The translations under genes were made by a program, and so were the position numbers. A DNA stretch of 64,000 bases from Streptomyces sp. TN58 (GTDB lineage: Bacteria; Actinomycetota; Actinomycetes; Streptomycetales; Streptomycetaceae), in NCBI RefSeq assembly GCF_001941845.1, contig NZ_CP018870.1:3690501-3754500 (forward strand), read 5' to 3'. The notes beneath the pieces were generated by a model. That model was not told the DNA's origin, ran no database searches, and worked only from the letters and a program-made list of their open reading frames with translations. Below, in pieces: positions 52,860 to 62,877 of this stretch. Position 1 is the stretch's first letter. Each line of letters opens with the position of its first letter.

Positions 52860-52907
52860 GCCGTTGACGTTTCATCTTTGTCCGGTTCACGCACTGGACG
52901 CGGGCAT

Positions 52908-52951
52908 CACAACGGCGCCATCGTGGTCAGGTCCACGACGGCGCCGTTGTG
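52908..52951. terminator. Bidirectional terminator hairpin
   Basis: A 19-bp stem with one mismatch (52908-52926 with 52933-52951), loop TCAGGT, between the PPOX gene and the convergent Rieske-like gene. Confidence 0.85.
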
Positions 52952-52994
52952 TGGGGGTAGCGCCTGAGCGATCTGGAACGACGGGGGAATCGCT

Positions 52995-53309
52995 TCAGGC
53001 ACTGCGGGGGGTGGCGGTGGTGATGTCGGGCTCGAAGAGCTGGTGGTCCCGCTGATCGAGATTGACGAAGACCATCCCGTAGCGCACCTCGCAGCGGACG
53101 GGCTGCGGCGCGCCGCGCGGGCGGCGCAGGCACCGGTAGGCACGGACGTCCTCGTCCTCCTCGCGCACGATGACGATGGGCTGGCCGAAGAGGGTGACCA
53201 TCAGCGAGTCGCCGGGGTGGGGGATGGCCGTGGCGAGGTCGATGAACTGCCAGCCCGAGCGGTATGCCGACGCCATCTCGCGGCGGAAGCCGCGGTCGTC
53301 GGGGGTCAT
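52995..53309 (-). CDS. Miniature degenerate Rieske-like protein
   Basis: A 104-residue protein that resembles the Rieske part of ring-hydroxylating oxygenase alpha subunits: REMASAYRSGWQFIDLATAI, PIVIVREEDEDVRAYRC and VRCEVRYG followed directly by MVFVNLD. In a working Rieske centre the ligands are CxH and CxxH. Here the first box reads CLRRPRGAP and the second CEVRYG, so both His are missing while two Cys remain (residues 60 and 73). The catalytic domain is absent. It should not hold a 2Fe-2S cluster. Its ATG overlaps the peptide gene stop (ATGA), so the two are coupled. Role unknown. Confidence 0.8.
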   Translation of the reverse strand: MTPDDRGFRREMASAYRSGWQFIDLATAIPHPGDSLMVTLFGQPIVIVREEDEDVRAYRCLRRPRGAPQPVRCEVRYGMVFVNLDQRDHQLFEPDITTATPRSA

Positions 53310-53563
53310 GCGGACACCGTCGCAGGAGCCTCGGTCCAGCCCGTGTCGTCCTTACCGCCCAGCTCGGCGGCGGTCCAGCCGGTGTCCGCGTACTTGCCCA
53401 CGGGCGCCGTGGTCCAGCCGGTGTCGAACTCCGTGCTCGTCAGGCTCGTACCCTGACCGTCCCTAGCGCTCCCCGCGTCACTTTCGACGGCGCTGACTGC
53501 CCCAAAAACCGCAACGGCGGAGAAACCTATGGCAAGCACCGAGCGAAGCATTCTCTTGTACAT
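53306..53563 (-). CDS. Exported peptide with three 13-residue DTGWT repeats
   Basis: An 85-residue precursor. MYKRMLRSVLAIGFSAVAVF with a downstream A-x-A-like site (GAVSA near 21-25) is a signal peptide; a linker of about 20 residues follows. Residues 47-85 are exactly three 13-residue units starting DTGWT at 47, 60 and 73, the last ending at the C-terminus. Units 1 and 3 also share AP at position 7-8. The ATG at 53563 is supported by GAGGACGAAG. The stop overlaps the next gene (ATGA). I know no named family; precursor or signal peptide is inference. Confidence 0.85.
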   Translation of the reverse strand: MYKRMLRSVLAIGFSAVAVFGAVSAVESDAGSARDGQGTSLTSTEFDTGWTTAPVGKYADTGWTAAELGGKDDTGWTEAPATVSA

Positions 53564-53740
53564 GGTCGGCTTCGTCCTCACTTGATGGAATCCTCTCCCC
53601 CGCGTGACAGACGATGGCTCATTCAGGCACGTCAATGCCACAGGGACGATGCATCATGTTCTTGCATGTTCAGGACCCTGGGGGGTGGAGATTTGACGCA
53701 AAAACCGACAAAGGCGACACATCCCCACCCCGTCACGTCC

Positions 53741-54721
53741 ATGTGCGCCGAGGGGACCCGGCTGTACGCCGCCGCCCTGAGCACCGGCCGGATAGCCCGG
53801 GGAGAGATCCAGAACGCCCCCTGCCTGCTGGAACTCGCCCTTCTGCAGCCCGACCCGGATGACGCCAACCAGCTCCGCCCGGTTCCCCCGTCCGTGGCTT
53901 TGGCTCAACGGCTCCATCCGATTGAACGCGAGATCCAGGACCGCCGACGCAGCGCTGTAGATCTCACCGACACTTTCGAGCCTTTCCTCGCCATCAGCGC
54001 ACAGAGCCCGGCCGACACCCATGCCATCACGGTGCTGGAGGGTTTCGAACGGATCAACGCCGCGCTGAACCTCGCCACGGCCGAATGCCACACCGAGGTG
54101 CTGACGGTCCAGCCGGGCGGAGCGCGGCCTTCCGAGGCCCTCACACAGGCCCTGGAGCGCGACCAGCCGCTGATCGACCGCGGGGTCAGCATACGGACCC
54201 TCTACCAGCACACCGCCCGGCACAGCCAGGGCACCCTCGCCTACGTGGACCGGATCTCCACCGGCAAGGTCGAGATCCGCACCCTCGAAGAGCTGATAGA
54301 GCGCCTGATCATCTTCGACCGCACCGTCGCCTTCATCCCGGTGAGCGACGACCGCCGGGTCGCGCTGGAACTGCGCCACCCCGGCCTCGTCGACTACCTC
54401 ATCAAGGTCTTCGAGCAGCTCTGGCACCGCGCCGTCCCGCTCACCGAGGAGGTGACGTACCGCAGCACCCCGGGCGGCGTCACCGGCGTGCAGCGCACCA
54501 TCGCCCAGCTCCTCATCGAGGGGCACGTGGACGAGGCCATAGCCCGCCGCCTCGGCATGAACGTCCGCACCTGCCGCGCCCACATCGCCAAGCTCGCCAC
54601 CACCCTCGGCAGCGGCAGCCGCGCCCAGCTCGGCTACCTGATAGCCCGCTCGGGCATCCTGGGCCGCCCCTCGGCCCCCGAGGAGGGCGAGGACGCCGGG
54701 CCTGACCACGAAGGCCTCTAG
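53741..54721 (+). CDS. LuxR-type transcriptional regulator
   Basis: A 326-residue regulator. A helical N-terminal part (CAEGTRLYAAALSTGRIARG) leads to a TrmB-like phospholipase-D-fold sensor region (TAECHTEVLTVQPGG, RGVSIRTLYQHTARHS, RTVAFIPVSDDRR) and a C-terminal LuxR HTH (IAQLLIEGHVDEAIARRLGMN, RTCRAHIAKL). It is divergent from the DTGWT peptide gene and probably controls it. The start is unsure: ATG 53741 is conservative, ATG 53666 or TTG 53693 would add 16-25 residues. A strong terminator follows. Confidence 0.85.
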   Translation: MCAEGTRLYAAALSTGRIARGEIQNAPCLLELALLQPDPDDANQLRPVPPSVALAQRLHPIEREIQDRRRSAVDLTDTFEPFLAISAQSPADTHAITVLEGFERINAALNLATAECHTEVLTVQPGGARPSEALTQALERDQPLIDRGVSIRTLYQHTARHSQGTLAYVDRISTGKVEIRTLEELIERLIIFDRTVAFIPVSDDRRVALELRHPGLVDYLIKVFEQLWHRAVPLTEEVTYRSTPGGVTGVQRTIAQLLIEGHVDEAIARRLGMNVRTCRAHIAKLATTLGSGSRAQLGYLIARSGILGRPSAPEEGEDAGPDHEGL

Positions 54722-54727
54722 AACGCG

Positions 54728-54763
54728 CCGCAGGCCCCGCCCGGGGAAGGGCGGGGCCTGCGG
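54728..54763. terminator. Bidirectional terminator hairpin
   Basis: A perfect 15-bp stem (54728-54742 with 54749-54763), loop GGGGAA, between the LuxR gene and the convergent hspR. Confidence 0.87.
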
Positions 54764-54794
54764 GTGTACTTCCGGGGCCGGGGCGGCTTGCCGC

Positions 54795-55268
54795 TCAGTC
54801 CAGCGGGCGCTTGGGGCTCGGGCGCCAGACGACCAGGGCGCTGCCCGGCTGCGGGGGCTGGTACGGGACCAGGTCCCGGCGGTACGAGGCGTGTACCTGG
54901 GCCTCGCGGGCCCGCAGCGTGGCTGCCGCGCCGTCCACCGCGGCGGAGAGCTCGGCGACGCGCTGCTGGAGCGCGGCCACCTGGTTCTCCAGTTCGATGA
55001 TCCGCTTGATGCCCGCCAGGTTGATGCCCTCGTCCTGGGACAGCGTCTGCACCGTGCGCAGCAGCTCGATGTCCCGGGCCGAGTAGCGCCGGCCGCGGCC
55101 GGCCGTACGGTCCGGGGAGACCAGGCCGAGGCGGTCGTACTGGCGGAGGGTCTGCGGGTGCAGGCCCGAGAGCTGGGCGGCCACCGAGATCACGTAGACC
55201 GGGGTCTCGTCGGTGAGTGGGTAGGCACCGCCCCCCAGACGGGAAGACTGTCGTCGGCGGCCGTCCAT
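54795..55268 (-). CDS. hspR: Heat-shock repressor HspR
   Basis: A 157-residue MerR-like protein: VYVISVAAQLSGLHPQTLRQ and YDRLGLVSPDRTAGRGRRYS form the winged helix, followed by a coiled coil (LENQVAALQQRVAELSAAVDG, about 90-115) for dimerisation. HspR represses dnaK and clpB by binding HAIR sites, with DnaK as co-repressor; in this window three HAIR-like sites are present. Last gene of the dnaK operon, 1 nt after dnaJ. Confidence 0.96.
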   Translation of the reverse strand: MDGRRRQSSRLGGGAYPLTDETPVYVISVAAQLSGLHPQTLRQYDRLGLVSPDRTAGRGRRYSARDIELLRTVQTLSQDEGINLAGIKRIIELENQVAALQQRVAELSAAVDGAAATLRAREAQVHASYRRDLVPYQPPQPGSALVVWRPSPKRPLD

Positions 55269-55269
55269 G

Positions 55270-56448
55270 TCATGCTCCCTTCGCGGACTCGAACAGCGCG
55301 GAGCGCGGGTCCTGCGACTCCGTCGCCTCGCGGTACATCTCCAGCGCCTCGCGTGCCTTGTCGGACAGCTCGGTCGGAACCGCGACCTCCACGGTGACGA
55401 GGAGGTCCCCGCGGGTGCCGTCCTTGCGGACCGCGCCCTTGCCGCGGGCCCGCATCGTACGCCCGTTCGGGGTGCCCGGGGGAAGTTTCAGCGTCACCGC
55501 GGGGCCGTTCAGGGTCGGGACCCTGATGTCGGCGCCCAGCGCGGCCTCGGCGAACGTCACGGGGACGGTCACCGTCAGGTTGTCGTCCTTGCGGCCGAAG
55601 ACCGGGTGGGTTCCGACGTGGACCACCACGTACAGGTCGCCGGCCGGACCGCCCCGCTCGCCCGGTGCGCCCTTGCCGCGCAGCCGGATCCGCTGGCCGT
55701 CGGAGACGCCCGCCGGGATCCGGACCTGCATGGTGCGGGAGCTGCGGGCCCGGCCGCTGCCCTTGCAGACGTCGCAGGGGGTCTCCGCGATCAGGCCGCG
55801 GCCCTTGCAGTCCGCGCAGGGGTCCGTCAGCGAGAAGCCGCCGCCGCTGCCGCGCGAGACCTGGCCGGTGCCGACGCAGGTCGGGCACACCCTGGGCGTG
55901 CCGTTCTTGTCGCCGGTGCCCGAACAGGCCTTGCAGGGCGCCTGCGAGGACATCCGCAGCGGGACCGTGGCCCCGTCCACCGCCTCGGTGAAGGAGAGGG
56001 TGACCTCCGACTCGATGTCCTGGCCGCGGCGCGGCTGGGTACGGGTGCCCGCACCCGGGCCGGCGCCGCGGTTGAAGAGGCCGCCGAAGACGTCGCCCAG
56101 GCCGCCGCCGAAGCCGCCGGCCTGACCGCCCTGCTGGGTGCCCCCGAAGAGGTCGCCCAGGTCGAAGTTGAACGAGCCGCCGCCGCCCGGCCCGGGGCGG
56201 AAGCCGCCGTTGCCGAACAGCGCGCGCGCCTCGTCGTACTCCTTGCGCTTCTTGGCGTCCCCGAGGACGTCGTTCGCCTCGGAGATCTCCTTGAAGCGCG
56301 CCTCGGCGGAGGCGTCGCCCTTGTTGGCGTCCGGGTGGTACTCGCGAGCGAGCTTCCGGTACGCCTTCTTGATCTCGGCCTCGGTGGCGTCCTTCGGGAC
56401 ACCGAGGACCTTGTAGTAGTCCTTCTCCACGAAGTCCTTCGTGCTCAT
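55270..56448 (-). CDS. dnaJ: Chaperone DnaJ
   Basis: A 392-residue full-length Hsp40. J domain with HPD ([10 protein letters not shown]) at about 10-75, Gly/Phe-rich region, zinc domain with four CxxCxGxG repeats ([32 protein letters not shown], about 160-235), then C-terminal substrate domains. It stimulates DnaK ATPase. Between grpE (39-bp gap) and hspR (1-bp gap). Confidence 0.97.
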   Translation of the reverse strand: MSTKDFVEKDYYKVLGVPKDATEAEIKKAYRKLAREYHPDANKGDASAEARFKEISEANDVLGDAKKRKEYDEARALFGNGGFRPGPGGGGSFNFDLGDLFGGTQQGGQAGGFGGGLGDVFGGLFNRGAGPGAGTRTQPRRGQDIESEVTLSFTEAVDGATVPLRMSSQAPCKACSGTGDKNGTPRVCPTCVGTGQVSRGSGGGFSLTDPCADCKGRGLIAETPCDVCKGSGRARSSRTMQVRIPAGVSDGQRIRLRGKGAPGERGGPAGDLYVVVHVGTHPVFGRKDDNLTVTVPVTFAEAALGADIRVPTLNGPAVTLKLPPGTPNGRTMRARGKGAVRKDGTRGDLLVTVEVAVPTELSDKAREALEMYREATESQDPRSALFESAKGA

Positions 56449-56487
56449 CCCCGGTGTCCCTCCTCCCGTGCCGCTACGTGTACTGCG

Positions 56488-57146
56488 TCAGCCCTGGTCG
56501 GCTGCATCCGCGTCCTCGCCGGACGGCTTGTCGCCCTCCGCGGACTCGGACTTGGGGGCCGCGCCCGGCTGGGGCTCGGCCACCGCGACCCGCGCGGGAC
56601 GGATCGTACGCTCGCCGATCCGGTACCCCGGCTGCAGGATCGCCACGCAGGTCGTCTCGGTGACGTCCGGCGCGTACGAGTGCATCAGGGCCTCGTGGAC
56701 CGTCGGGTCGAAGGGCTCACCCTCCTTGCCGAACTGCTGCAGGCCCATCTTGGCGGCGACCGTCTCCAGCGACTCGGCCACCGACTTGAAGCCGCCGACC
56801 AGCTCGCCGTGCTCCCGCGCCCGGCCGATGTCGTCGAGCGTCGGCAGGAGCTCCGTCAGGAGGGACGCGACCGCGATCTCCTTGACGGTGATCCGGTCCC
56901 GCTCCACCCGGCGGCGGTAGTTCTGGTACTCCGCCTGGAGCCGCTGGAGGTCCGCGGTGCGCTCACCGAGCGCGGTACGGGCCTGGTCCAGCTGCGCCAG
57001 CAGGGCCACATCCTGTGCGCTGTCCCCGGCCGGGGCCGCCCCCTCCGCCGTGTCGGCGGAGTCGGCGGCCTTCGGCTCGGCGTCGTCCTGAGCGGCGTCG
57101 GCGGGGACTTCGGGCTTCTCCTCGAAGCCCGGGGTCTCCTCCGACA

Positions 57147-57147
<1 letters not shown>
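56488..57147 (-). CDS. grpE: Nucleotide exchange factor GrpE
   Basis: A 219-residue GrpE. A long acidic/Ala-rich N-terminus (about 65 residues) and coiled coil lead to LQAEYQNYRRRVERD, LLPTLDDIGRA, and the beta wing with the signature FDPTVHEALMHSYAPDVTE and VLQPGYRIGERTIRPARVAV (given here in parts: PGYRIGERTIRPARV). It exchanges ADP on DnaK. The start shares one base with the dnaK stop (TGATG). Confidence 0.96.
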
Positions 57148-59087
<1,940 letters not shown>

Positions 59088-59250
59088 TTAGCCGCTCCTT
59101 ACGCGCAACCTTGGGTTCACCGGGTGGTACGGCCGGACGGGCCCGCGCTGCGCGGCCGGGCCGGACGGCGGCCCGCGCCGCGCGGCCGGACGGGGGACCC
59201 GCGCCGCGCGGCACGCCCGGGTCGCGATGCCCGTACGGCAGCGTGCTGGC

Positions 59251-59787
59251 ATGCCGCCCACACTCACCGCCCCCCGGTTCCGGGTACGGGTACCCGCGGC
59301 CCCGCCGGCGAAGCGGGTGCTCGACCTCGCCGGGGCGGCGATCCTGCTGACCCTGCTCGCGCCGGTGCTGGCAGCGGCCACCGCACTGATGTACGCGGCC
59401 ACCGGCGGGCACCCCTTCGCGCGGGAGGCCGCCGTCGGGCTCGCCGGGCGGCCGCTGCGGACCTGGCGCTTCGCCACGGCCGCGGCAGGCCGGCCGGGTG
59501 CGCTCCTGGAGCGGTTCGCCCTCGACGGGCTCCCCCAGCTGCTCAACGTGGTCCGCGGCGAGATGTCGCTGGTCGGCCCGCGCCCGCAGGCGCGTACGGA
59601 CCACCCGTACCGGCTCCTGGTACGCCCCGGAATGACCGGCTTGTGGCAGGTGAGCGAACGCTCCGACCTACCCTGGGAGGAGATGGCTCTCCTCGACCTG
59701 CATTATGTGGAGAACCACTGGCTCGGGATGGACCTGGCGATCCTGGCGCGGACCCCGCGGGCGGCCTACCGACAAAGGCTCGCCTGA
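59251..59787 (+). CDS. Reduced bacterial sugar transferase
   Basis: A 178-residue protein of the WcaJ/PglC phosphoglycosyl transferase family: an N-terminal membrane segment (VLDLAGAAILLTLLAPVLAAATAL), LLNVVRGEMSLVGPRPQ, and YRLLVRPGMTGLWQVSERSD with the final LDLHYVENHW. The catalytic Asp-Glu dyad (DELPQ) reads DGLPQ, so the Glu is Gly, and the usual FKFRTM region is shortened. Activity is doubtful. I prefer ATG 59251; the eight codons from ATG 59227 have poor GC3. No polysaccharide genes are adjacent. Confidence 0.82.
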   Translation: MPPTLTAPRFRVRVPAAPPAKRVLDLAGAAILLTLLAPVLAAATALMYAATGGHPFAREAAVGLAGRPLRTWRFATAAAGRPGALLERFALDGLPQLLNVVRGEMSLVGPRPQARTDHPYRLLVRPGMTGLWQVSERSDLPWEEMALLDLHYVENHWLGMDLAILARTPRAAYRQRLA

Positions 59788-59848
59788 GCGACACAGATCA
59801 CCGCACGCTCAGCTACATTGCGGCGTCGGGAATGGGTAACCTCAAGCC

Positions 59849-59875
59849 TTGACTTCATAAGTTACCGCTTAGTAA
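59849..59875. promoter_or_regulatory. Promoter/operator region of the EtfD-like gene
   Basis: TTGACT (59849-59854) fits a -35; TAGTAA (59870-59875) is a possible -10. The palindrome TTAC-CGCTTA-GTAA (59862-59875) overlaps it and GGTAAC...GTTACC flanks the -35. This suggests repressor control. Confidence 0.5.
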
Positions 59876-59897
59876 GTGCCGCCCGAGGAGCCCTCCC

Positions 59898-62540
59898 ATG
59901 CAACTCGCCGCGATCATCGTGTCGCTGGTCCTGACCGTGGTCGGCGTCGCGCTGCTCGCACGAGCCGTGGCGCAGATCTACCGCTTCGTGAAGATCGGCC
60001 AGCCCGTACCGGCCGGCAGCCGCACGGACGACCCGAAGGCCCGAACGCTCACCCTCGTCCGGGAGTTCCTCGGCCACAGCCGGATGAACCGCTGGGGCAT
60101 CGTCGGCTTCGCCCACTGGTTCGTCGCGATCGGCTTCCTGACGCTCCCGCCGACCCTGGCGCAGGCCTACGGCCAGCTCTTCCAGGCCGACTGGACCCTT
60201 CCGGTCCTGGGCGGCTTCCTGCCGTTCGAGCTCTACATCGAGTTCATCGGCCTGATGACCGTCGTCGGCATCCTGGTCCTGATCGCGATCCGCCTGCTCA
60301 GCCTGCCCTCGCGGGCCGGCCGCAAGTCGCGCTTCGCCGGCTCTAAGGCCTGGCAGGCGTACTTCGTCGAGTACATCATCCTCACCATCGGCCTCGCGAT
60401 CCTGTGCCTGCGCGGCCTTGAGGGCGCGATCCACCACGTGGACAGCTGGGAGCCGGCGTACGCCATCTCCTACCCGCTGGTCATGGCCTTCGACGGGCTG
60501 TCGGCGAGCGCGCTGCAGAACGCCATCTACTTCACCGCGATGATCAAGATCGGCACCTCGCTGATCTGGATGATCGTCGTCTCGCTCAACACCAACATGG
60601 GTGTCGCCTGGCACCGCTTCCTCGGCTTCCCGAACATCTGGTTCAAGCGGAACGCCGACGGCGCCACCGCGCTGGGCGCGCTCCAGCCGATGACCAGCGG
60701 CGGCAAGGAGATCGACTTCGAGGACCCGGGCGAGGACGACAACTTCGGCGTCTCGCAGGTCGAGCAGTTCTCCTGGAAGGGCATCCTCGACTTCTCCACG
60801 TGCACCGAGTGCGGCCGCTGCCAGTCGCAGTGCCCCGCCTGGAACACGGGCAAGCCGCTCTCCCCGAAGCTCCTGATCATGTCGCTGCGCGACCACGCGC
60901 ACGCCAAGGCCCCGTACCTGCTGGCAGGCGGCGGCAAGGACATGGAGGGCAACGAGAAGGCCACGGCCGAGCAGCTCGCCGGCGTCCCCGCCGCGGCGCT
61001 GGCGGAGGCCGAGCGCCCGCTGATCGGCACGGCCCTGGAGAACGGCGTCATCGACCCGGACGTGCTGTGGTCCTGCACGACCTGCGGTGCGTGCGTGGAG
61101 CAGTGCCCGGTCGACATCGAGCACATCGACCACATCGTCGACATGCGCCGCTACCAGGTGATGATCGAGTCCGCGTTCCCGTCGGAGGCGGGCACGATGC
61201 TCAAGAACCTGGAGAAGAAGGGCAACCCCTGGGGCCTGGCGAAGAAGCAGCGCGTCGAGTGGACGAAGGAGGTCGACTTCGAGGTCCCGATCATCGGCAA
61301 GGACGCGGAGGACCTCTCGGAGTTCGACTACCTCTACTGGGTCGGCTGCGCCGGCGCCCTGGAGGACCGGGCCAAGAAGACCACGAAGGCCTTCGCGGAG
61401 CTGCTGAACATCGCGGGCGTCAAGTTCGCGATCATGGGCGGCGACGAGAAGTGCACCGGTGACTCGCCGCGCCGCCTGGGCAACGAGCCGCTGTTCCAGC
61501 AGCTGGGCCAGGAGAACGTGGCCATGCTGAACATGGCGTTCGGCGAGGACGACGACGACCCGGAGACGAAGAAGCCGAAGTCGGCGAAGCGGATCGTCTC
61601 GACCTGCCCGCACTGCTTCAACACCATCGCGAACGAGTACCCGCAGCTCGGCGGCGAGTACGAGGTCATCCACCACACGCAGCTGCTCCAGCACCTGATC
61701 GACGAGGGCCGGCTGACGCCGGTGACGCCGGTCGACGGTCTGATCACGTACCACGACCCGTGCTACCTGGGCCGGCACAACAAGGTCTACACGCCGCCGC
61801 GCGAGATCATGTCGGCCGTGCCGGGACTGCGCCAGCAGGAGATGCACCGCCACAAGGAGCGGGGCTTCTGCTGCGGCGCCGGTGGCGCGCGGATGTGGAT
61901 GGAGGAGCGGATCGGCAAGCGCATCAACAACGAGCGCGTCGACGAGGCCCTGTCCCTCAACCCCGACATCGTCTCGACCGCCTGCCCGTTCTGCCTGGTC
62001 ATGCTGACCGACTCGGTCAACGGCAAGAAGAACGAGGGTCAGGCGAAGGAGTCCGTGCAGGTCGTGGACGTGGCCCAGCTGCTGCTGGAGTCGGTCAAGG
62101 CCCCGGGCCCGACGGAGGAGGAACTGGCCGCGCTGGCGGCCGAGGCGGAGGCGGAAGCCGCGGCGGCCGCTGCGGCGGAGGCGGAGGCCAAGGCGGAAGC
62201 GGAAGCGGAAGCGGCTGCCAAGGCGAAAGCTGAAGCCGAGGCGAAGGCCAAGGCGGATGCGGAGGCCGAGGCGGACGCGAAGGCCAAGGCCGAGGCCGAG
62301 GCGGAGGCCGCAGCTGAGGCCGAGACCAAGGCGGAGGCCGAGGCGAAGGTTGAGCCGGAGGCCGAGTCCGAGACCGTGGCCGCGGCTGCGCCGGAGGCGG
62401 AAGCCGAGGCTCCGGCCGAGAACGTCGTCGCCGAGGCCACCGCGGCGGACGCCGAGGCGGCGCCGCAGGCCGAGGCCGCGGGCGAGGCCGAGCAGGAGAG
62501 CCCGGCCGAGCCGAAGGCGAAGGCCGAGGACGCCAAGTAG
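59898..62540 (+). CDS. EtfD-like membrane iron-sulfur oxidoreductase
   Basis: An 880-residue protein. N-terminal membrane part (six or so helices, residues 5-235, cytochrome b/NarI-like), a ferredoxin domain with CTECGRCQSQCP (near 301) and CTTCGACVEQCP (near 393), then two CCG domains (WVGCAGALED with STCPHCFN; HDPCYLGRH with GFCCGAGGARMW and TACPFC). This is the layout of mycobacterial Rv0338c (EtfD), which passes electrons from acyl-CoA dehydrogenases through EtfAB to menaquinone. The last 145 residues are an Ala/Glu/Lys repeat helix. The ATG has GAGGAG upstream. Confidence 0.9.
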   Translation: MQLAAIIVSLVLTVVGVALLARAVAQIYRFVKIGQPVPAGSRTDDPKARTLTLVREFLGHSRMNRWGIVGFAHWFVAIGFLTLPPTLAQAYGQLFQADWTLPVLGGFLPFELYIEFIGLMTVVGILVLIAIRLLSLPSRAGRKSRFAGSKAWQAYFVEYIILTIGLAILCLRGLEGAIHHVDSWEPAYAISYPLVMAFDGLSASALQNAIYFTAMIKIGTSLIWMIVVSLNTNMGVAWHRFLGFPNIWFKRNADGATALGALQPMTSGGKEIDFEDPGEDDNFGVSQVEQFSWKGILDFSTCTECGRCQSQCPAWNTGKPLSPKLLIMSLRDHAHAKAPYLLAGGGKDMEGNEKATAEQLAGVPAAALAEAERPLIGTALENGVIDPDVLWSCTTCGACVEQCPVDIEHIDHIVDMRRYQVMIESAFPSEAGTMLKNLEKKGNPWGLAKKQRVEWTKEVDFEVPIIGKDAEDLSEFDYLYWVGCAGALEDRAKKTTKAFAELLNIAGVKFAIMGGDEKCTGDSPRRLGNEPLFQQLGQENVAMLNMAFGEDDDDPETKKPKSAKRIVSTCPHCFNTIANEYPQLGGEYEVIHHTQLLQHLIDEGRLTPVTPVDGLITYHDPCYLGRHNKVYTPPREIMSAVPGLRQQEMHRHKERGFCCGAGGARMWMEERIGKRINNERVDEALSLNPDIVSTACPFCLVMLTDSVNGKKNEGQAKESVQVVDVAQLLLESVKAPGPTEEELAALAAEAEAEAAAAAAAEAEAKAEAEAEAAAKAKAEAEAKAKADAEAEADAKAKAEAEAEAAAEAETKAEAEAKVEPEAESETVAAAAPEAEAEAPAENVVAEATAADAEAAPQAEAAGEAEQESPAEPKAKAEDAK

Positions 62541-62580
62541 GAACCCGGGCCGTCGGCCGCCAGGCGAACGGCCCACACAC

Positions 62581-62620
62581 CGGAAGCGGCCGGTCCCCCC
62601 TCGGGGACCGGCCGCTTCCG
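62581..62620. terminator. Terminator after the EtfD-like gene
   Basis: A perfect 18-bp stem (62581-62598 with 62603-62620) with a 4-nt loop, 41 nt after the stop. The rest of the 337-bp gap (62621-62877) has no visible gene; TACGTT at 62865 is a candidate -10 for the next gene. Confidence 0.87.
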
Positions 62621-62877
62621 GCTTTCCGGGGCCAGCCCCGCCCACCACCCGCAGGGTCGGTCGGCGGCTCGGCGGGGCCGATCCCCGGGCACACGCCTGG
62701 ATCGGAGGCGTCCGGCGCCGCACCGCAGCCGAGTGAACCGGACAGTCGACCCAGGCCCGCCGGGGGTGGGGACAGCCACCCGGGGATCCCCTAAGGGATG
62801 TCACAGGTCAGCCGCAAAGGGCGCCGGTTCCGGCTGCCCGGCCACCGGAGCCCGCCGGACCAGGTACGTTCGATCAC

